Shown here: positions 17,115-25,659 of the stretch, one piece after another
How positions within the stretch are numbered: the stretch's first letter is position 1
Layout: each line of letters opens with the position of its first letter
Position numbers and translations under genes: made by a program
The notes under the pieces: generated by a model
Told to the model about the DNA's origin: nothing
Seen by the model: the letters and a program-made list of their open reading frames with translations, nothing else
Databases searched by the model: none
Source: Alishewanella aestuarii B11
GTDB lineage: Bacteria > Pseudomonadota > Gammaproteobacteria > Enterobacterales > Alteromonadaceae
DNA: 64,000 bases
Reading direction: 5' to 3'
NCBI RefSeq assembly: GCF_000280055.1
Contig: NZ_ALAB01000011.1
Location: forward strand, 51,906 to 115,905

Positions 17115-18134
17115 ATGCGCTATCTGATTGCTGTGCTGGTCTTAAGCCAGTTGCTTGGCTGTGCGGCCTTTATTGAAAGAAAACTAACAAGTGCTCAAAG
17201 TACTTCAGAATATCTACCTATAGTATTGCAGCATTTTTATCAGCAGCAACACTACTGTCTTTCTGCATCAAAAAATGAGCAAGTACATTGCTTGCATTAT
17301 TATGATTTAAGTGTTGAAAAGAGCCTTGAAGATAATAACTTTAATGTAAATTATGATTATCATTTTATAGATGATACTCGGCTTATTGATAATGTTACCT
17401 TTAGTTTGAATATACAAGACGAGCTTGCCCCTCTGGCAGTAATTTTCCCCGGCTATACTATGCATGCGGCCGAAATGATTAACTATGCCGCTTGGTTAAA
17501 TGATATCGGTTTTTTCCCAATTATTGCTGATGGCCCAACTTATCAGCAGCCTTTCGATTTTGGTTTACGTTATGCCGATTTATTGGCCAAGATACTTGCT
17601 GAACGTTATCCAGAGCGGCCGGTACTCTTGGTGGGATTTTCAATGGGGACAAGCAGTATTGAACCCTTTATGAATCAGCATCCAAAGGTACTTGGCGCGA
17701 TTGCGATAGCACCAATGCAAGATTTTAAGACCGTTGGCAATACAGTATTTGCACGAGCTAAACAACGCAGATTACTGCTGCGTTTGATTCCGCAAGCATC
17801 GGTTGAACAGGCTTTGACAAATATTTTAGAAATTAATCAGTTAGATTCTGAAACCTTAAATTTTAACTATAGCGCAGCCAGACTTAATCAACCTGTATTA
17901 GTATTTAGTGGCGAGTTTGACTGGATTGCACCGGCTATAAATCTCGAGGATGATGCGAATATCACCCACATTCAGTTGCCCTATACCAACCATTTCATGC
18001 TAGATCATCCTTGGCCTGAGATCCGCACCCAAACTGAGCGTTGGATCGAGAAAGAGCAACTACCTTTTAATCAGGTAGGGCGGGAAAAGTCAGAATTTCG
18101 AGCCAGCGAGCAGGGCCAAGAAGCCGGTCTTTAA
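17115..18134 (+). CDS. Lipoprotein with alpha/beta-hydrolase fold, function unknown
   Basis: This 339-aa protein has a lipoprotein signal (lipobox L-L-G-C, Cys about residue 16). A hydrolase core follows, with P-G-Y-T-M-H, the nucleophile elbow G-F-S-M-G-T, an Asp in F-S-G-E-F-D-W-I-A-P and a His in T-N-H-F-M-L-D-H. It would act at a membrane facing the periplasm. Its coding sequence is clearly AT-richer than its neighbours. The tail meets the convergent TetR gene end to end. Confidence 0.75.
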   Translation: MRYLIAVLVLSQLLGCAAFIERKLTSAQSTSEYLPIVLQHFYQQQHYCLSASKNEQVHCLHYYDLSVEKSLEDNNFNVNYDYHFIDDTRLIDNVTFSLNIQDELAPLAVIFPGYTMHAAEMINYAAWLNDIGFFPIIADGPTYQQPFDFGLRYADLLAKILAERYPERPVLLVGFSMGTSSIEPFMNQHPKVLGAIAIAPMQDFKTVGNTVFARAKQRRLLLRLIPQASVEQALTNILEINQLDSETLNFNYSAARLNQPVLVFSGEFDWIAPAINLEDDANITHIQLPYTNHFMLDHPWPEIRTQTERWIEKEQLPFNQVGREKSEFRASEQGQEAGL

Positions 18135-18692
18135 TTAGCGCCATAGACCCAATTTATCTGCAGCATTCAGTTTTCGTTGCAGCAGCTGCAGTGTTTGCTG
18201 TTGCCCGTCTGAACGGTCATTTAACCAATAGATAAAAACCCCGACAAAAAGCGCGCTTAGTGCCAGTTCCTGACCAATTCGCGCCAGGCCACTGGCACTA
18301 AGTGCTGCTGCTTCACGCAGCCACTGTACCGTCGCGCTGATCCTAAGCAGCGCCGCTGCCTGCAGATGAACATGACCCGGTTCCAGCTTATACAGCAACA
18401 TTTGCCCGGTTTGCTGTTGATAAGGGGCCAGAGCATTAAGCCAGCTGCTAATGGCCAAATATAAGCGCTCGCTTGCTGACCGCTCCTGATAGTAGTTGCT
18501 TAGCATCTGTTGATCGGCACGATCAAACCAGGCGTCGGCCAGCTGATCTTTGGTGCTGATCTGTTGATAGAGTGCACTGAGCGGACACTTGAGAGCTGAG
18601 GCGATATCGCATAGCCGCAATTGTTCCCAACTGCTGGCCGCAGCCAGCTGTAAGGCGGTGTCGAGAATTTGTGCTTTAGTGGGGGCTTCCAT
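18135..18692 (-). CDS. TetR-family transcriptional regulator
   Basis: This 185-aa protein has an N-terminal TetR HTH (I-L-D-T-A-L-Q-L-A-A, then D-I-A-S-A-L-K-C-P-L-S-A-L-Y-Q-Q-I-S-T-K-D-Q-L). The recognition helix departs somewhat from consensus. The ligand-binding C-terminus is rich in Leu and Gln and not informative. No obvious target gene lies beside it; the neighbours are convergent or terminated. Confidence 0.8.
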   Translation of the reverse strand: MEAPTKAQILDTALQLAAASSWEQLRLCDIASALKCPLSALYQQISTKDQLADAWFDRADQQMLSNYYQERSASERLYLAISSWLNALAPYQQQTGQMLLYKLEPGHVHLQAAALLRISATVQWLREAAALSASGLARIGQELALSALFVGVFIYWLNDRSDGQQQTLQLLQRKLNAADKLGLWR

Positions 18693-18748
18693 TGGTCGCT
18701 TTGGCTCCGGCTTAAATACTCGGTTAAGTATAGTGGTGCCGGGCGAAA

Positions 18749-18786
18749 AAACGCCGGCAACAGCGTTAAATCTGTGCCGGCGTTTT
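18749..18786 (-). terminator. Strong bidirectional terminator of the tricorn-like protease gene
   Basis: The stem aacgccggca/tgccggcgtt is flanked by A6 on one side and a T-run on the other. It lies 37 bp beyond the stop of the minus-strand protease gene, and reading in either direction gives a GC stem followed by T residues. Confidence 0.8.
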
Positions 18787-18822
18787 ATTAGAGCGTGCTG
18801 TGTTTGTATGCAGCACTAATGC

Positions 18823-21800
18823 TTACAACCCCAACTTGGTTGGCATGGCTGGCGCCTGCCGGTGGTCCTGCGGTGGGTTGGCTTTTAGCTGTTGCAGCGT
18901 ATGTTCAATCGCCCGCTCCAGCTGCACATCGATGCCACGGTTGACGGCTATCGGATCCAGCTCTACCTCGATATCCGGCGCCACCCCTTCGTTTTCCACC
19001 CGCCATTCACCATCCGGCGTGTAAAAGCGGAAGAAGGGTACCACATGGAAGCCGCCATCGATCATCGCTGGATTAGCCGAAATACCAATCAGACCACCCC
19101 AGGTACGGGTACCTATGGTTTTGCCCAATCCCAACCGTTTAAAGGCCCAGGGCAGGAAGTCGCCGCCTGAGCCGGCATCCTGGTCAATTAGCATGGTTTT
19201 CGGGCCATAGATTCCGGCGCCCGGCGTAGTAAAGCCGGCACCGGCCCGATCTTTCCAGCCAGCCAGGAAGGGCCGGGCCAGGATTTCGGTGATATAGTTC
19301 GCCGCCTGACCGCCGCCATTTTTCCGCTCATCAATAATCAGCGCCGGCTTTTCGGTTTGCGCAAAGAACATCCGGTTAAAGAAGTAGAAACCGCCATCGG
19401 CCGTGTTTGGCAGGTAAACATAGGCAACCTGGCCCTGGGTCTTTTCTTCCACCCGTTTACGATTGTTTTCTACCCAATGCCAGAGCCGTAGCTGACTTTC
19501 ATCGGTCACTGGCTCTACCGTAATATCGCGTTTGTTACGGCCGCGCACATCGTCGGCCAGCGTCAGGCGAACTTGCTTGCCAGCCGTATTATCTAACAAC
19601 TGATAGATATTTTGCGCAGCAGTGAGCTCGACACCGTTAATGGCCAGCAGGTAATCGCCGGCCTTGGCACTGGCGCCAGGCGTCGCCAGCGGCGCGCGCA
19701 GGAAGGGGCTCCAGCGATCACCCTGATAGACGGTTTTCAGGCGGTAGCGATTATTATCAATTTCAAAATCGGCTCCCAGCAAGCCTACGCCGGTGCTGGC
19801 AGCCTGGTAGACATCGCCGCCGCCAATCCGGTTATGGCCAACCTGCAGCTCGGCAATCATCTCAACCAGCACGTCGTTCAGATCCTCGCGCCGCTGCACG
19901 TGGGCCAGCATTGGTTGATACTTATCGTAAATCCCTTGCCAGTTGATACCATGCAGTGCCGGATCGTAGAAATATTCCACCTGCATCCGCCAGGCATCAT
20001 TAAAGATCTGTTGCCACTCGGCTGCCGGATCGATAAAGCTGCGCACCTGACTTAAATCCAGCGCCTTGGGTTCAGGCTTGGCTACTGCATCCGCCAGTTG
20101 CAGGCGGTTTGGTAAACTCACCAACAGTAGCTTCTTGCCATCACCGCTCAGCTGATAGTCGCTGATCCCCTGCTGCACCAGGGCCGGTTTACGCTCTTTA
20201 AAATCAAAGCGATACAAGCTGGCGCTGTTGCGAGTGTCGCTGCCCGGTGGCTCATTACTGGCACCGCTTTGTGGCAGTTCCAGATAGAACAGGGCACCAT
20301 CACTGGCGACGCTAAGCCGGCTGTAGTTGCGTTCGGCAACCGGTAAGCCGACAATCCGATCCTGAATACCGATCAGGTCCAGCTGTACCGGCTTGACGGT
20401 CGCCGCCTTATCATCGGCCTCGGTTTTCGTTGCCGTCGCTTTCGGGCTCTCTTCATCACTTCGCGGTAACAACGGCGACTTACCATTCGCAGCGAGCACG
20501 GCAGCATATAGTGCAGAGCGTACCGGCCGCTCCCGCGTCGACAGATCCAGCCCCACCTGAGCCGGGCCGGTATTTACCGAGGCTGCGAAGTACAGGTAAT
20601 CCTGGCTAAATACCGGGCTGGTAGCATGGCTTAGGCCATCCGTTAGCTGCTGGCTGCGCTGCAGCGTAAAGTCATACACTTTGATTTGGCTAAAATAATT
20701 TTCCCCCACCACCGTATAGGCCAGATAACGGCTATCCGGCGAGAAGCTGACGCTAAAGCCCTGGCGGCGCAAGGAGGTATCCAGTTTCAGCTCGCGTTTA
20801 CGCTTCACATCATAGGCATATAAATTAAGATGATTATCCTGATATACCAAAAGGTTAGCGTCAGGTGACCAGGCGAGCAGATTGTAATAGCCCGGATTCG
20901 CTAACTCCACCAGTTGCGGCCGGCCACTGCCATCCTGGCTGGCGATCACCAGTTGGTGCTTATTACCGGCATCAGAAAGATACGCCACCTTAGTGCCATC
21001 CGGGCTCCAGTGCGCATCAAATTCGCGAATATCGGAGCTTTGCGTCAGATTGCGGGTAGAGCCCTCTTTGGCTGGCACAGTAAAAATATCACCGCGGGCA
21101 CTAAGTAACACGCGTTGACCAGTGGCGGATAAGCGGGCAGAGGTCAGGGTTTTGCTGGCATCTTTCCATTGTGGCCGGCGCTGCTCTGATTGGGTATTCA
21201 GTTGCACTACCAGCTGCTGGCTTTGCCCGCTGCTCAGGTCCAGCTGATACAGATAGCCACCGGCTTCATAGACCACGGTGTTGTCAAAGCCAGCTGCTGA
21301 GCGGATATCCCAATCACGCAATTGGGTAAGTTGTTCCACTTGCTGACCACGGTAGCGGAATAAATTGACAGCCTGGTTATCGCGGTCAGATAAGAAGTAC
21401 ACCTCATCCTGTAACCAGAACGGGTTGAAATTATTGGCATTGGGCTGGGGGACTTTTTCCAGCTGAGCTTGTTCCAGATCGAGGATCCAGATCGGTGGCG
21501 TGCTGCCACCACGATGCAGCCGCCAGCCACTGCTGCCGCTATACGCCATATTGTTTGGACGGTACGCCAATTTTTTGCCATCGGCCGACAGCTGGCCTTC
21601 GAAGGCGACAGCCGGCATCAGTTTTTCTTCATAGCCGCCGGTTACGGCGACCTGATACAGCTGATTGCTGCGGCTATTGGCCACTTCGCGGTTCGAGGCG
21701 AACAAGACCTTGCGACCATCCGGGCTCCAGCCATTGACGATATCGGCGCCGGGATGCCAGGTTAGACGCTGTGCCGGACCACCGCTTACCGGCATCAGAT

Positions 21801-22071
21801 AGACATCGGTGTTGTTATCGTAACTGGCTGAAAATGCGATCCACTTGCCGTCAGGTGAGAACTTGGGCGCAAACTCTGCCGCCGGGTGATTGGTCAGTTG
21901 CCTTGGTGACGAGCCATCACGGTTCGCCAGCCACAGGTCGCCGCCGTAAACAAATACCAGATGATTGGCTGAAATATCGGGTTGGCGTAATAGCCGGCTG
22001 CCTTCACTGGCCATAGCTGTACCGCACAGGGCAAGCGTGCAGCACAGCGCCAGATAGGATCGAGCGTGCAT
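18823..22071 (-). CDS. Tricorn-like secreted S41 peptidase with beta-propeller
   Basis: This 1082-aa protein begins with a signal peptide (L-C-G-T-A-M-A-S). Multiple propeller repeats (F-S-P-D-G-K-W-I-A-F, W-S-P-D-G-R-K and similar) fill roughly residues 40-530. A C1/PDZ region (G-D-Y-L-L-A-I-N-G-V-E-L) and a C-terminal S41 protease domain follow, with the nucleophile region G-S-G-G-D and G-T-R-T-W-G-G-L-I-G. Tricorn relatives degrade peptides; the signal peptide places this one in the periplasm or outside. It is monocistronic, with a strong terminator. Confidence 0.9.
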   Translation of the reverse strand: MHARSYLALCCTLALCGTAMASEGSRLLRQPDISANHLVFVYGGDLWLANRDGSSPRQLTNHPAAEFAPKFSPDGKWIAFSASYDNNTDVYLMPVSGGPAQRLTWHPGADIVNGWSPDGRKVLFASNREVANSRSNQLYQVAVTGGYEEKLMPAVAFEGQLSADGKKLAYRPNNMAYSGSSGWRLHRGGSTPPIWILDLEQAQLEKVPQPNANNFNPFWLQDEVYFLSDRDNQAVNLFRYRGQQVEQLTQLRDWDIRSAAGFDNTVVYEAGGYLYQLDLSSGQSQQLVVQLNTQSEQRRPQWKDASKTLTSARLSATGQRVLLSARGDIFTVPAKEGSTRNLTQSSDIREFDAHWSPDGTKVAYLSDAGNKHQLVIASQDGSGRPQLVELANPGYYNLLAWSPDANLLVYQDNHLNLYAYDVKRKRELKLDTSLRRQGFSVSFSPDSRYLAYTVVGENYFSQIKVYDFTLQRSQQLTDGLSHATSPVFSQDYLYFAASVNTGPAQVGLDLSTRERPVRSALYAAVLAANGKSPLLPRSDEESPKATATKTEADDKAATVKPVQLDLIGIQDRIVGLPVAERNYSRLSVASDGALFYLELPQSGASNEPPGSDTRNSASLYRFDFKERKPALVQQGISDYQLSGDGKKLLLVSLPNRLQLADAVAKPEPKALDLSQVRSFIDPAAEWQQIFNDAWRMQVEYFYDPALHGINWQGIYDKYQPMLAHVQRREDLNDVLVEMIAELQVGHNRIGGGDVYQAASTGVGLLGADFEIDNNRYRLKTVYQGDRWSPFLRAPLATPGASAKAGDYLLAINGVELTAAQNIYQLLDNTAGKQVRLTLADDVRGRNKRDITVEPVTDESQLRLWHWVENNRKRVEEKTQGQVAYVYLPNTADGGFYFFNRMFFAQTEKPALIIDERKNGGGQAANYITEILARPFLAGWKDRAGAGFTTPGAGIYGPKTMLIDQDAGSGGDFLPWAFKRLGLGKTIGTRTWGGLIGISANPAMIDGGFHVVPFFRFYTPDGEWRVENEGVAPDIEVELDPIAVNRGIDVQLERAIEHTLQQLKANPPQDHRQAPAMPTKLGL

Positions 22072-22112
22072 AAGCAGTTCCTTGGAGTAGTTGTTGTAGT
22101 AATTAGCTTATC

Positions 22113-22454
22113 TTAGCCAGAAAATTCCTGGCTTAACACCTGTTGCCGTTCGGTTTCGGTCAGAATACCGGTTAGCAGCGTTTTGCGGCGTAGCCGGCGC
22201 ATACTCTCACTGTCTTCCAGCAGGGCGCGACGAAACAGTTCCGGCTGGTCAAGCTGGCTTAGCATACTGTACCAGCGGATATAGCCCCAATGTTTAATTA
22301 AACCGCTCTGATAGCGCAGCTCCAGTTTTTCCAGTAATGGCGCTGCCAGCTCAGGCTGAGCCAATAGCTTATCGGCAATTAGCTGGTGCAGCGCCAATAG
22401 CTGGGCATCGGTATGAATTTGCGCCCGGCTGGGCGCACGACGGGGACGACGCAT
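22113..22454 (-). CDS. Uncharacterised 113-aa protein
   Basis: I do not recognise this protein. It is basic at the N-terminus (M-R-R-P-R-R-A-P-S-R), mostly helical, with H-W-G-Y-I-R-W-Y-S-M-L in the middle and no membrane segment or Cys. Its base composition matches the neighbours and a start with a modest upstream purine stretch is present, so it is probably real. It is on the same strand as, and 40 bp from, the DCC-domain gene upstream, so the two may be co-transcribed. Confidence 0.6.
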   Translation of the reverse strand: MRRPRRAPSRAQIHTDAQLLALHQLIADKLLAQPELAAPLLEKLELRYQSGLIKHWGYIRWYSMLSQLDQPELFRRALLEDSESMRRLRRKTLLTGILTETERQQVLSQEFSG

Positions 22455-22494
22455 TTATTTACTCTCAGGGCTCGAGCTGTTCAGACTTGGTCGG

Positions 22495-22881
22495 TTAAAG
22501 GTCACATTGGCCATCGCTACAGCCTTTGCGACGGGCTGCCCAGAAATAATACGCCCGGTTTGCCAGCGAAGTAATCAGCGGTAAACTCAAAAGCCAGGGT
22601 AAAAAGCGCAGACCTGCTAAACGCCAATAATAGAGCGTAGCGGGCAGGGCAGTAATAAAGCGTTTGCCATCCCACAAATGGATTTCAGCCAGCATGGCGC
22701 TGCGCGTTACCCCGGCAAAGCCGGTAAAGGCAGGCGCACTGATATCAATCAGCTCAATTTTGCCGCTGAGTTTCGGACCCAGCCAGCTCATTTCATGCCG
22801 ACACAATTTGCAGCTGCCATCGAAAAATAGCTTTTTATCCACGTTTTTATCTACAGTGGTGCTGACCTTAGTAGGCGACAT
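22495..22881 (-). CDS. DCC-family thiol-disulfide oxidoreductase-like protein (DUF393)
   Basis: This 128-aa protein has the F-D-G-S-C-K-L-C motif (residues about 20-27), in which the Asp-Cys-Cys set gives the DCC family its name. A central L-W-D-G region and C-terminal L-P-L-I-T-S-L-A-N-R-A-Y-Y segment are also usual. The fold is thioredoxin-like and a redox role is presumed. Its start overlaps the end of the DUF3429 gene by 14 bp, so translation is coupled. Confidence 0.88.
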   Translation of the reverse strand: MSPTKVSTTVDKNVDKKLFFDGSCKLCRHEMSWLGPKLSGKIELIDISAPAFTGFAGVTRSAMLAEIHLWDGKRFITALPATLYYWRLAGLRFLPWLLSLPLITSLANRAYYFWAARRKGCSDGQCDL

Positions 22882-23281
22882 AAAACCCCAGATGACACAG
22901 TATTACGACAAAGGTGAGCTGATTGCGCAGGCTACGGTAAGGCAAAGCATAGCGCTGATTAATACCGCTGATAACCTCATAACACCTTAAGGCTGCGAAT
23001 AGCAGGGCGAGCGCCAGCAGGCTATATGCGGGTAGCAGTGCTAACGCCAGGATTGCCAGTACCGGAAAGCTGACTACCCACAGGGCCCGGCTTGACGGCT
23101 CTGGCGCCTGGTATAATACCGGCCATAGCACGCCAGCCATAAAACCTAAGATCAGGCAGCTGTAGAACTGAAACAACAGCATGGCCTGTGCCGGAGCAAG
23201 CAAAGGCCAGAGCAGGCTGCAAAATGGTAACAAGACAAAGGGGATTAAACCCGCATAACCCAGAGGCGCAATCATCGACAT
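22868..23281 (-). CDS. DUF3429-family small membrane protein
   Basis: This 137-aa protein has about five hydrophobic helices, starting L-G-Y-A-G-L-I-P-F and including F-Y-S-C-L-I-L-G-F-M-A-G-V-L-W. DUF3429 proteins are uncharacterised. Its stop lies inside the DCC gene downstream, which points to a functional link between the two. Confidence 0.8.
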   Translation of the reverse strand: MSMIAPLGYAGLIPFVLLPFCSLLWPLLAPAQAMLLFQFYSCLILGFMAGVLWPVLYQAPEPSSRALWVVSFPVLAILALALLPAYSLLALALLFAALRCYEVISGINQRYALPYRSLRNQLTFVVILCHLGFYVAY

Positions 23282-23331
23282 ACTATAGTGATACTCAGAT
23301 GCTGCTTCTACGCCCCGGCCTGGTTCCGGGA

Positions 23332-23751
23332 TCAGACCAGACGCTGCTTATTAATCACCGTTTTGCCAATGGGTGCTACTGCCAGGCCGGCCAGTTTCAG
23401 ATGCTGCAGACCAAAGGGGATACCAATGATTGTGATAAAGCAGACAATAGCATGGAACAAATGGCCAATTGCCAGCCAGATACCAAACAGCACAAACCAG
23501 ATAATATTCCCCATAGTACCAAGGGCACCAGTGCCGATGTCGTCCGCCTTATTCAGATAGCGGCGGTTGATGGTGTCCTGACCAAAAGGCCAGAATGCCA
23601 GTTCACCCATCACAAAGCAGGCGCGGCCAAATGGAATACCGATAATACTGATAAAACAAATCAGCCCAATCAGCCACCAAGCCAGCCCCATCACAAAGCC
23701 GCCTAGAATAAACCAGAAGATATTAAAAACTAACCGAAGCACGCCCATCAT
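23332..23751 (-). CDS. yccF: YccF-family inner-membrane protein
   Basis: This 139-aa protein has two copies of the YccF (DUF307) pattern: I-S-I-I-G-I-P-F-G-R-A in the first half and I-T-I-I-G-I-P-F-G-L-Q in the second, each flanked by hydrophobic helices. The function is not known. It is first in the minus-strand run leading to the DUF3429 and DCC genes. Confidence 0.87.
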   Translation of the reverse strand: MMGVLRLVFNIFWFILGGFVMGLAWWLIGLICFISIIGIPFGRACFVMGELAFWPFGQDTINRRYLNKADDIGTGALGTMGNIIWFVLFGIWLAIGHLFHAIVCFITIIGIPFGLQHLKLAGLAVAPIGKTVINKQRLV

Positions 23752-23946
23752 CCAATCCTTCTTTTTCTGTGTGTAACGCTAAATCCGCACGCTGACAGCC
23801 GCTATCTGCCAGCAGTGATTTTATTCCCTGCTATACTTGCCAATAGTATGCCAATATTTAATGCATTGTTTTTATTGGTTTTAATTTTTTGCTTTCCAAG
23901 CCTATAGCGAGAATAACTAAAATATAGTCATTTTTCAGCCGGCTTA

Positions 23947-23998
23947 TTGCAGTTTAAGCCAGTTATTCTATAATAATTTACTGTACCAACCAGTCGGT
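23947..23998 (+). promoter_or_regulatory. Promoter and TetR-type operator of the RND efflux operon
   Basis: TTGCAG (23947-23952) and a perfect TATAAT (23969-23974) are 16 bp apart. Just downstream, 23985-23998 reads ACCAAC-CA-GTCGGT, an imperfect palindrome of the kind bound by TetR repressors of efflux pumps. It lies about 60 bp before the tetR start, consistent with autorepression of the whole operon. The remaining bases of the 305-bp gap hold no gene. Confidence 0.6.
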
Positions 23999-24056
23999 TT
24001 TTTCGGGTGGCCTGCCAGGCCGTAATCTCAGCCCGGCGGAACACAGGAGTAGCATA

Positions 24057-24599
24057 TTGAGCAAAAAGGCCCAGATCACCGTCAGCCAGATTATCCAGGC
24101 CGCGCTTAGCGTTGCAGCAGATAAAGGCGCCGGCAAAGTTACTCTGGACGCTGTTGCCAAAGCGGCAGGCGTCAGTAAGGGGGGCTTGATCTATCACTTT
24201 CCAAGCAAGGAGGCACTGATCAGCGCCATGGTGCAGCATTTACTGGATGAGGCCGATTGCCGGCGCGAGCAACAGACGCAACTGGAGCAATCGACGCTGG
24301 CTGCGTTGCTGCAAACCCGAGCTTCCTTTACCCGGCAAATTGCCGGCAATACTGCTATGGCCATTTTGGCCGCTGCGGCTGAGCAACCAGCCTTACTTAA
24401 ACCGGTACAGCAACACAATATTGTGATGTTGCAGCAAGTGCTGGCCGAGCATCAGCAATCACCTCAGGCCTTGTTATTGTTTTTAGCCAGCGAAGCCCTG
24501 GTTTTTCATGATTTACTGCATATTTCGCCCTTCACTGAGCAGGAGCGAATCGATTTGGAACAATTATTAGTGCAACAGGCACGGGAGCTGCAAGCATGA
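24057..24599 (+). CDS. TetR-family repressor of the adjacent RND efflux system
   Basis: This 180-aa protein has a clear TetR HTH (V-T-L-D-A-V-A-K-A-A-G-V-S-K-G-G-L-I-Y-H-F). The start is TTG at 24057, supported by AGGAG (24045-24049) about 8 bp upstream; no ATG is suitably placed. Its last codons overlap the adaptor gene by 4 bp (ATGA). An operator-like palindrome lies in the leader. It is probably the drug-responsive repressor of the pump. Confidence 0.9.
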   Translation: MSKKAQITVSQIIQAALSVAADKGAGKVTLDAVAKAAGVSKGGLIYHFPSKEALISAMVQHLLDEADCRREQQTQLEQSTLAALLQTRASFTRQIAGNTAMAILAAAAEQPALLKPVQQHNIVMLQQVLAEHQQSPQALLLFLASEALVFHDLLHISPFTEQERIDLEQLLVQQARELQA

Positions 24600-25648
24600 A
24601 ATTGACACTGAAATCATCATGGTGGATTGCCAGTTTAGTCGTCGGGCTAAGTGCCTGCTCGGACGCACCACAGCAGGCAACAGTGGCGGTGCCAACGGTG
24701 AAACTTTATACCGTTAATGGCGAAGATCAGGCCAGTAGCCGGCATTTTGTCGGGCGTATTGATGCGGTAAGTACAGTGGATCTGGCGTTTCAGGTTGGCG
24801 GCAGAGTAACAGAGCTACCCGTGCAGCAAGGTCAGGTGGTTCCGGCAGGGGAATTGCTGGCCGCGCTGGACCCAGCAGATTACCGGTTAGCAGTGGAACA
24901 AGCCGAAGTGCAGTTGGCGCAGGCCAGCCGTGATTTAGAGCGGGGCAAGCCGTTGCGTGAGCAGGGGATTTTAACACCGTCTGCTTTTGATCAGTTACAA
25001 ACCAATTTTGAGATTGCCCGGGTCGCGCTGGAAAATGCCCGGCGTAATCTGGACTATACCCAACTGAAAGCGCCCTTCGATGCGCTGGTAACCCGGCGTA
25101 TTGTCGAGCGCTTTGCTACCGTAGCCGCCGGCACGCCGTTATTAAGAGTGCAAAATATTACCGAGCTGCGGGTACATATCAATGTGCCGGAGCAGATTAT
25201 GCGCCAGGTGCGGGATACCAGTGATTATCTGGTTTCGGTGCGCTTGTCAGAGTCTGCCACTGAGCGCTATCCCCTGGCCTACCGCGAGCACGCAACCGAA
25301 GTTGATCCGCTGACCCAAACCTATCAGGTGTCTTTTGCCATGCCACGTTTGCCGGATGTGAATTTATTACCTGGTATGACCGTCAACGTCGTCACGGAAA
25401 AAGTGGCGGCGAACAGTGCGGTACTGATCCCGGTATCGGCGCTGGATACTGCCACACCGGACCAATTCTATGTCTGGCGCTATCAGGCCCAGACGCAAAG
25501 CGTGCAGCGGGTACCGGTGCAGGTGGGTAGTATTCGTGAGCAGCAGGTGGAGATAATCAGTGGTTTAAGCCGTGGCGAGCAGGTGGTGTCAGCCGGGATC
25601 TATCAGCTGCAACCTGAGCAGCAAGTTCAGCCCTTTGTAGCCTATTAA
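24596..25648 (+). CDS. RND periplasmic adaptor (membrane-fusion) lipoprotein
   Basis: This 350-aa protein has a lipobox (L-S-A-C at about residue 21). A biotinyl-lipoyl-like half motif, V-D-L-A-F-Q-V-G-G-R-V, and its partner region L-K-A-P-F-D-A-L-V-T-R-R frame a helical hairpin, followed by beta-barrel and membrane-proximal domains. It should link the inner-membrane pump downstream to an outer-membrane channel such as TolC; no channel gene is in the operon. Confidence 0.92.
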   Translation: MKLTLKSSWWIASLVVGLSACSDAPQQATVAVPTVKLYTVNGEDQASSRHFVGRIDAVSTVDLAFQVGGRVTELPVQQGQVVPAGELLAALDPADYRLAVEQAEVQLAQASRDLERGKPLREQGILTPSAFDQLQTNFEIARVALENARRNLDYTQLKAPFDALVTRRIVERFATVAAGTPLLRVQNITELRVHINVPEQIMRQVRDTSDYLVSVRLSESATERYPLAYREHATEVDPLTQTYQVSFAMPRLPDVNLLPGMTVNVVTEKVAANSAVLIPVSALDTATPDQFYVWRYQAQTQSVQRVPVQVGSIREQQVEIISGLSRGEQVVSAGIYQLQPEQQVQPFVAY

Positions 25649-25659
25649 GGAGCGGTCTG

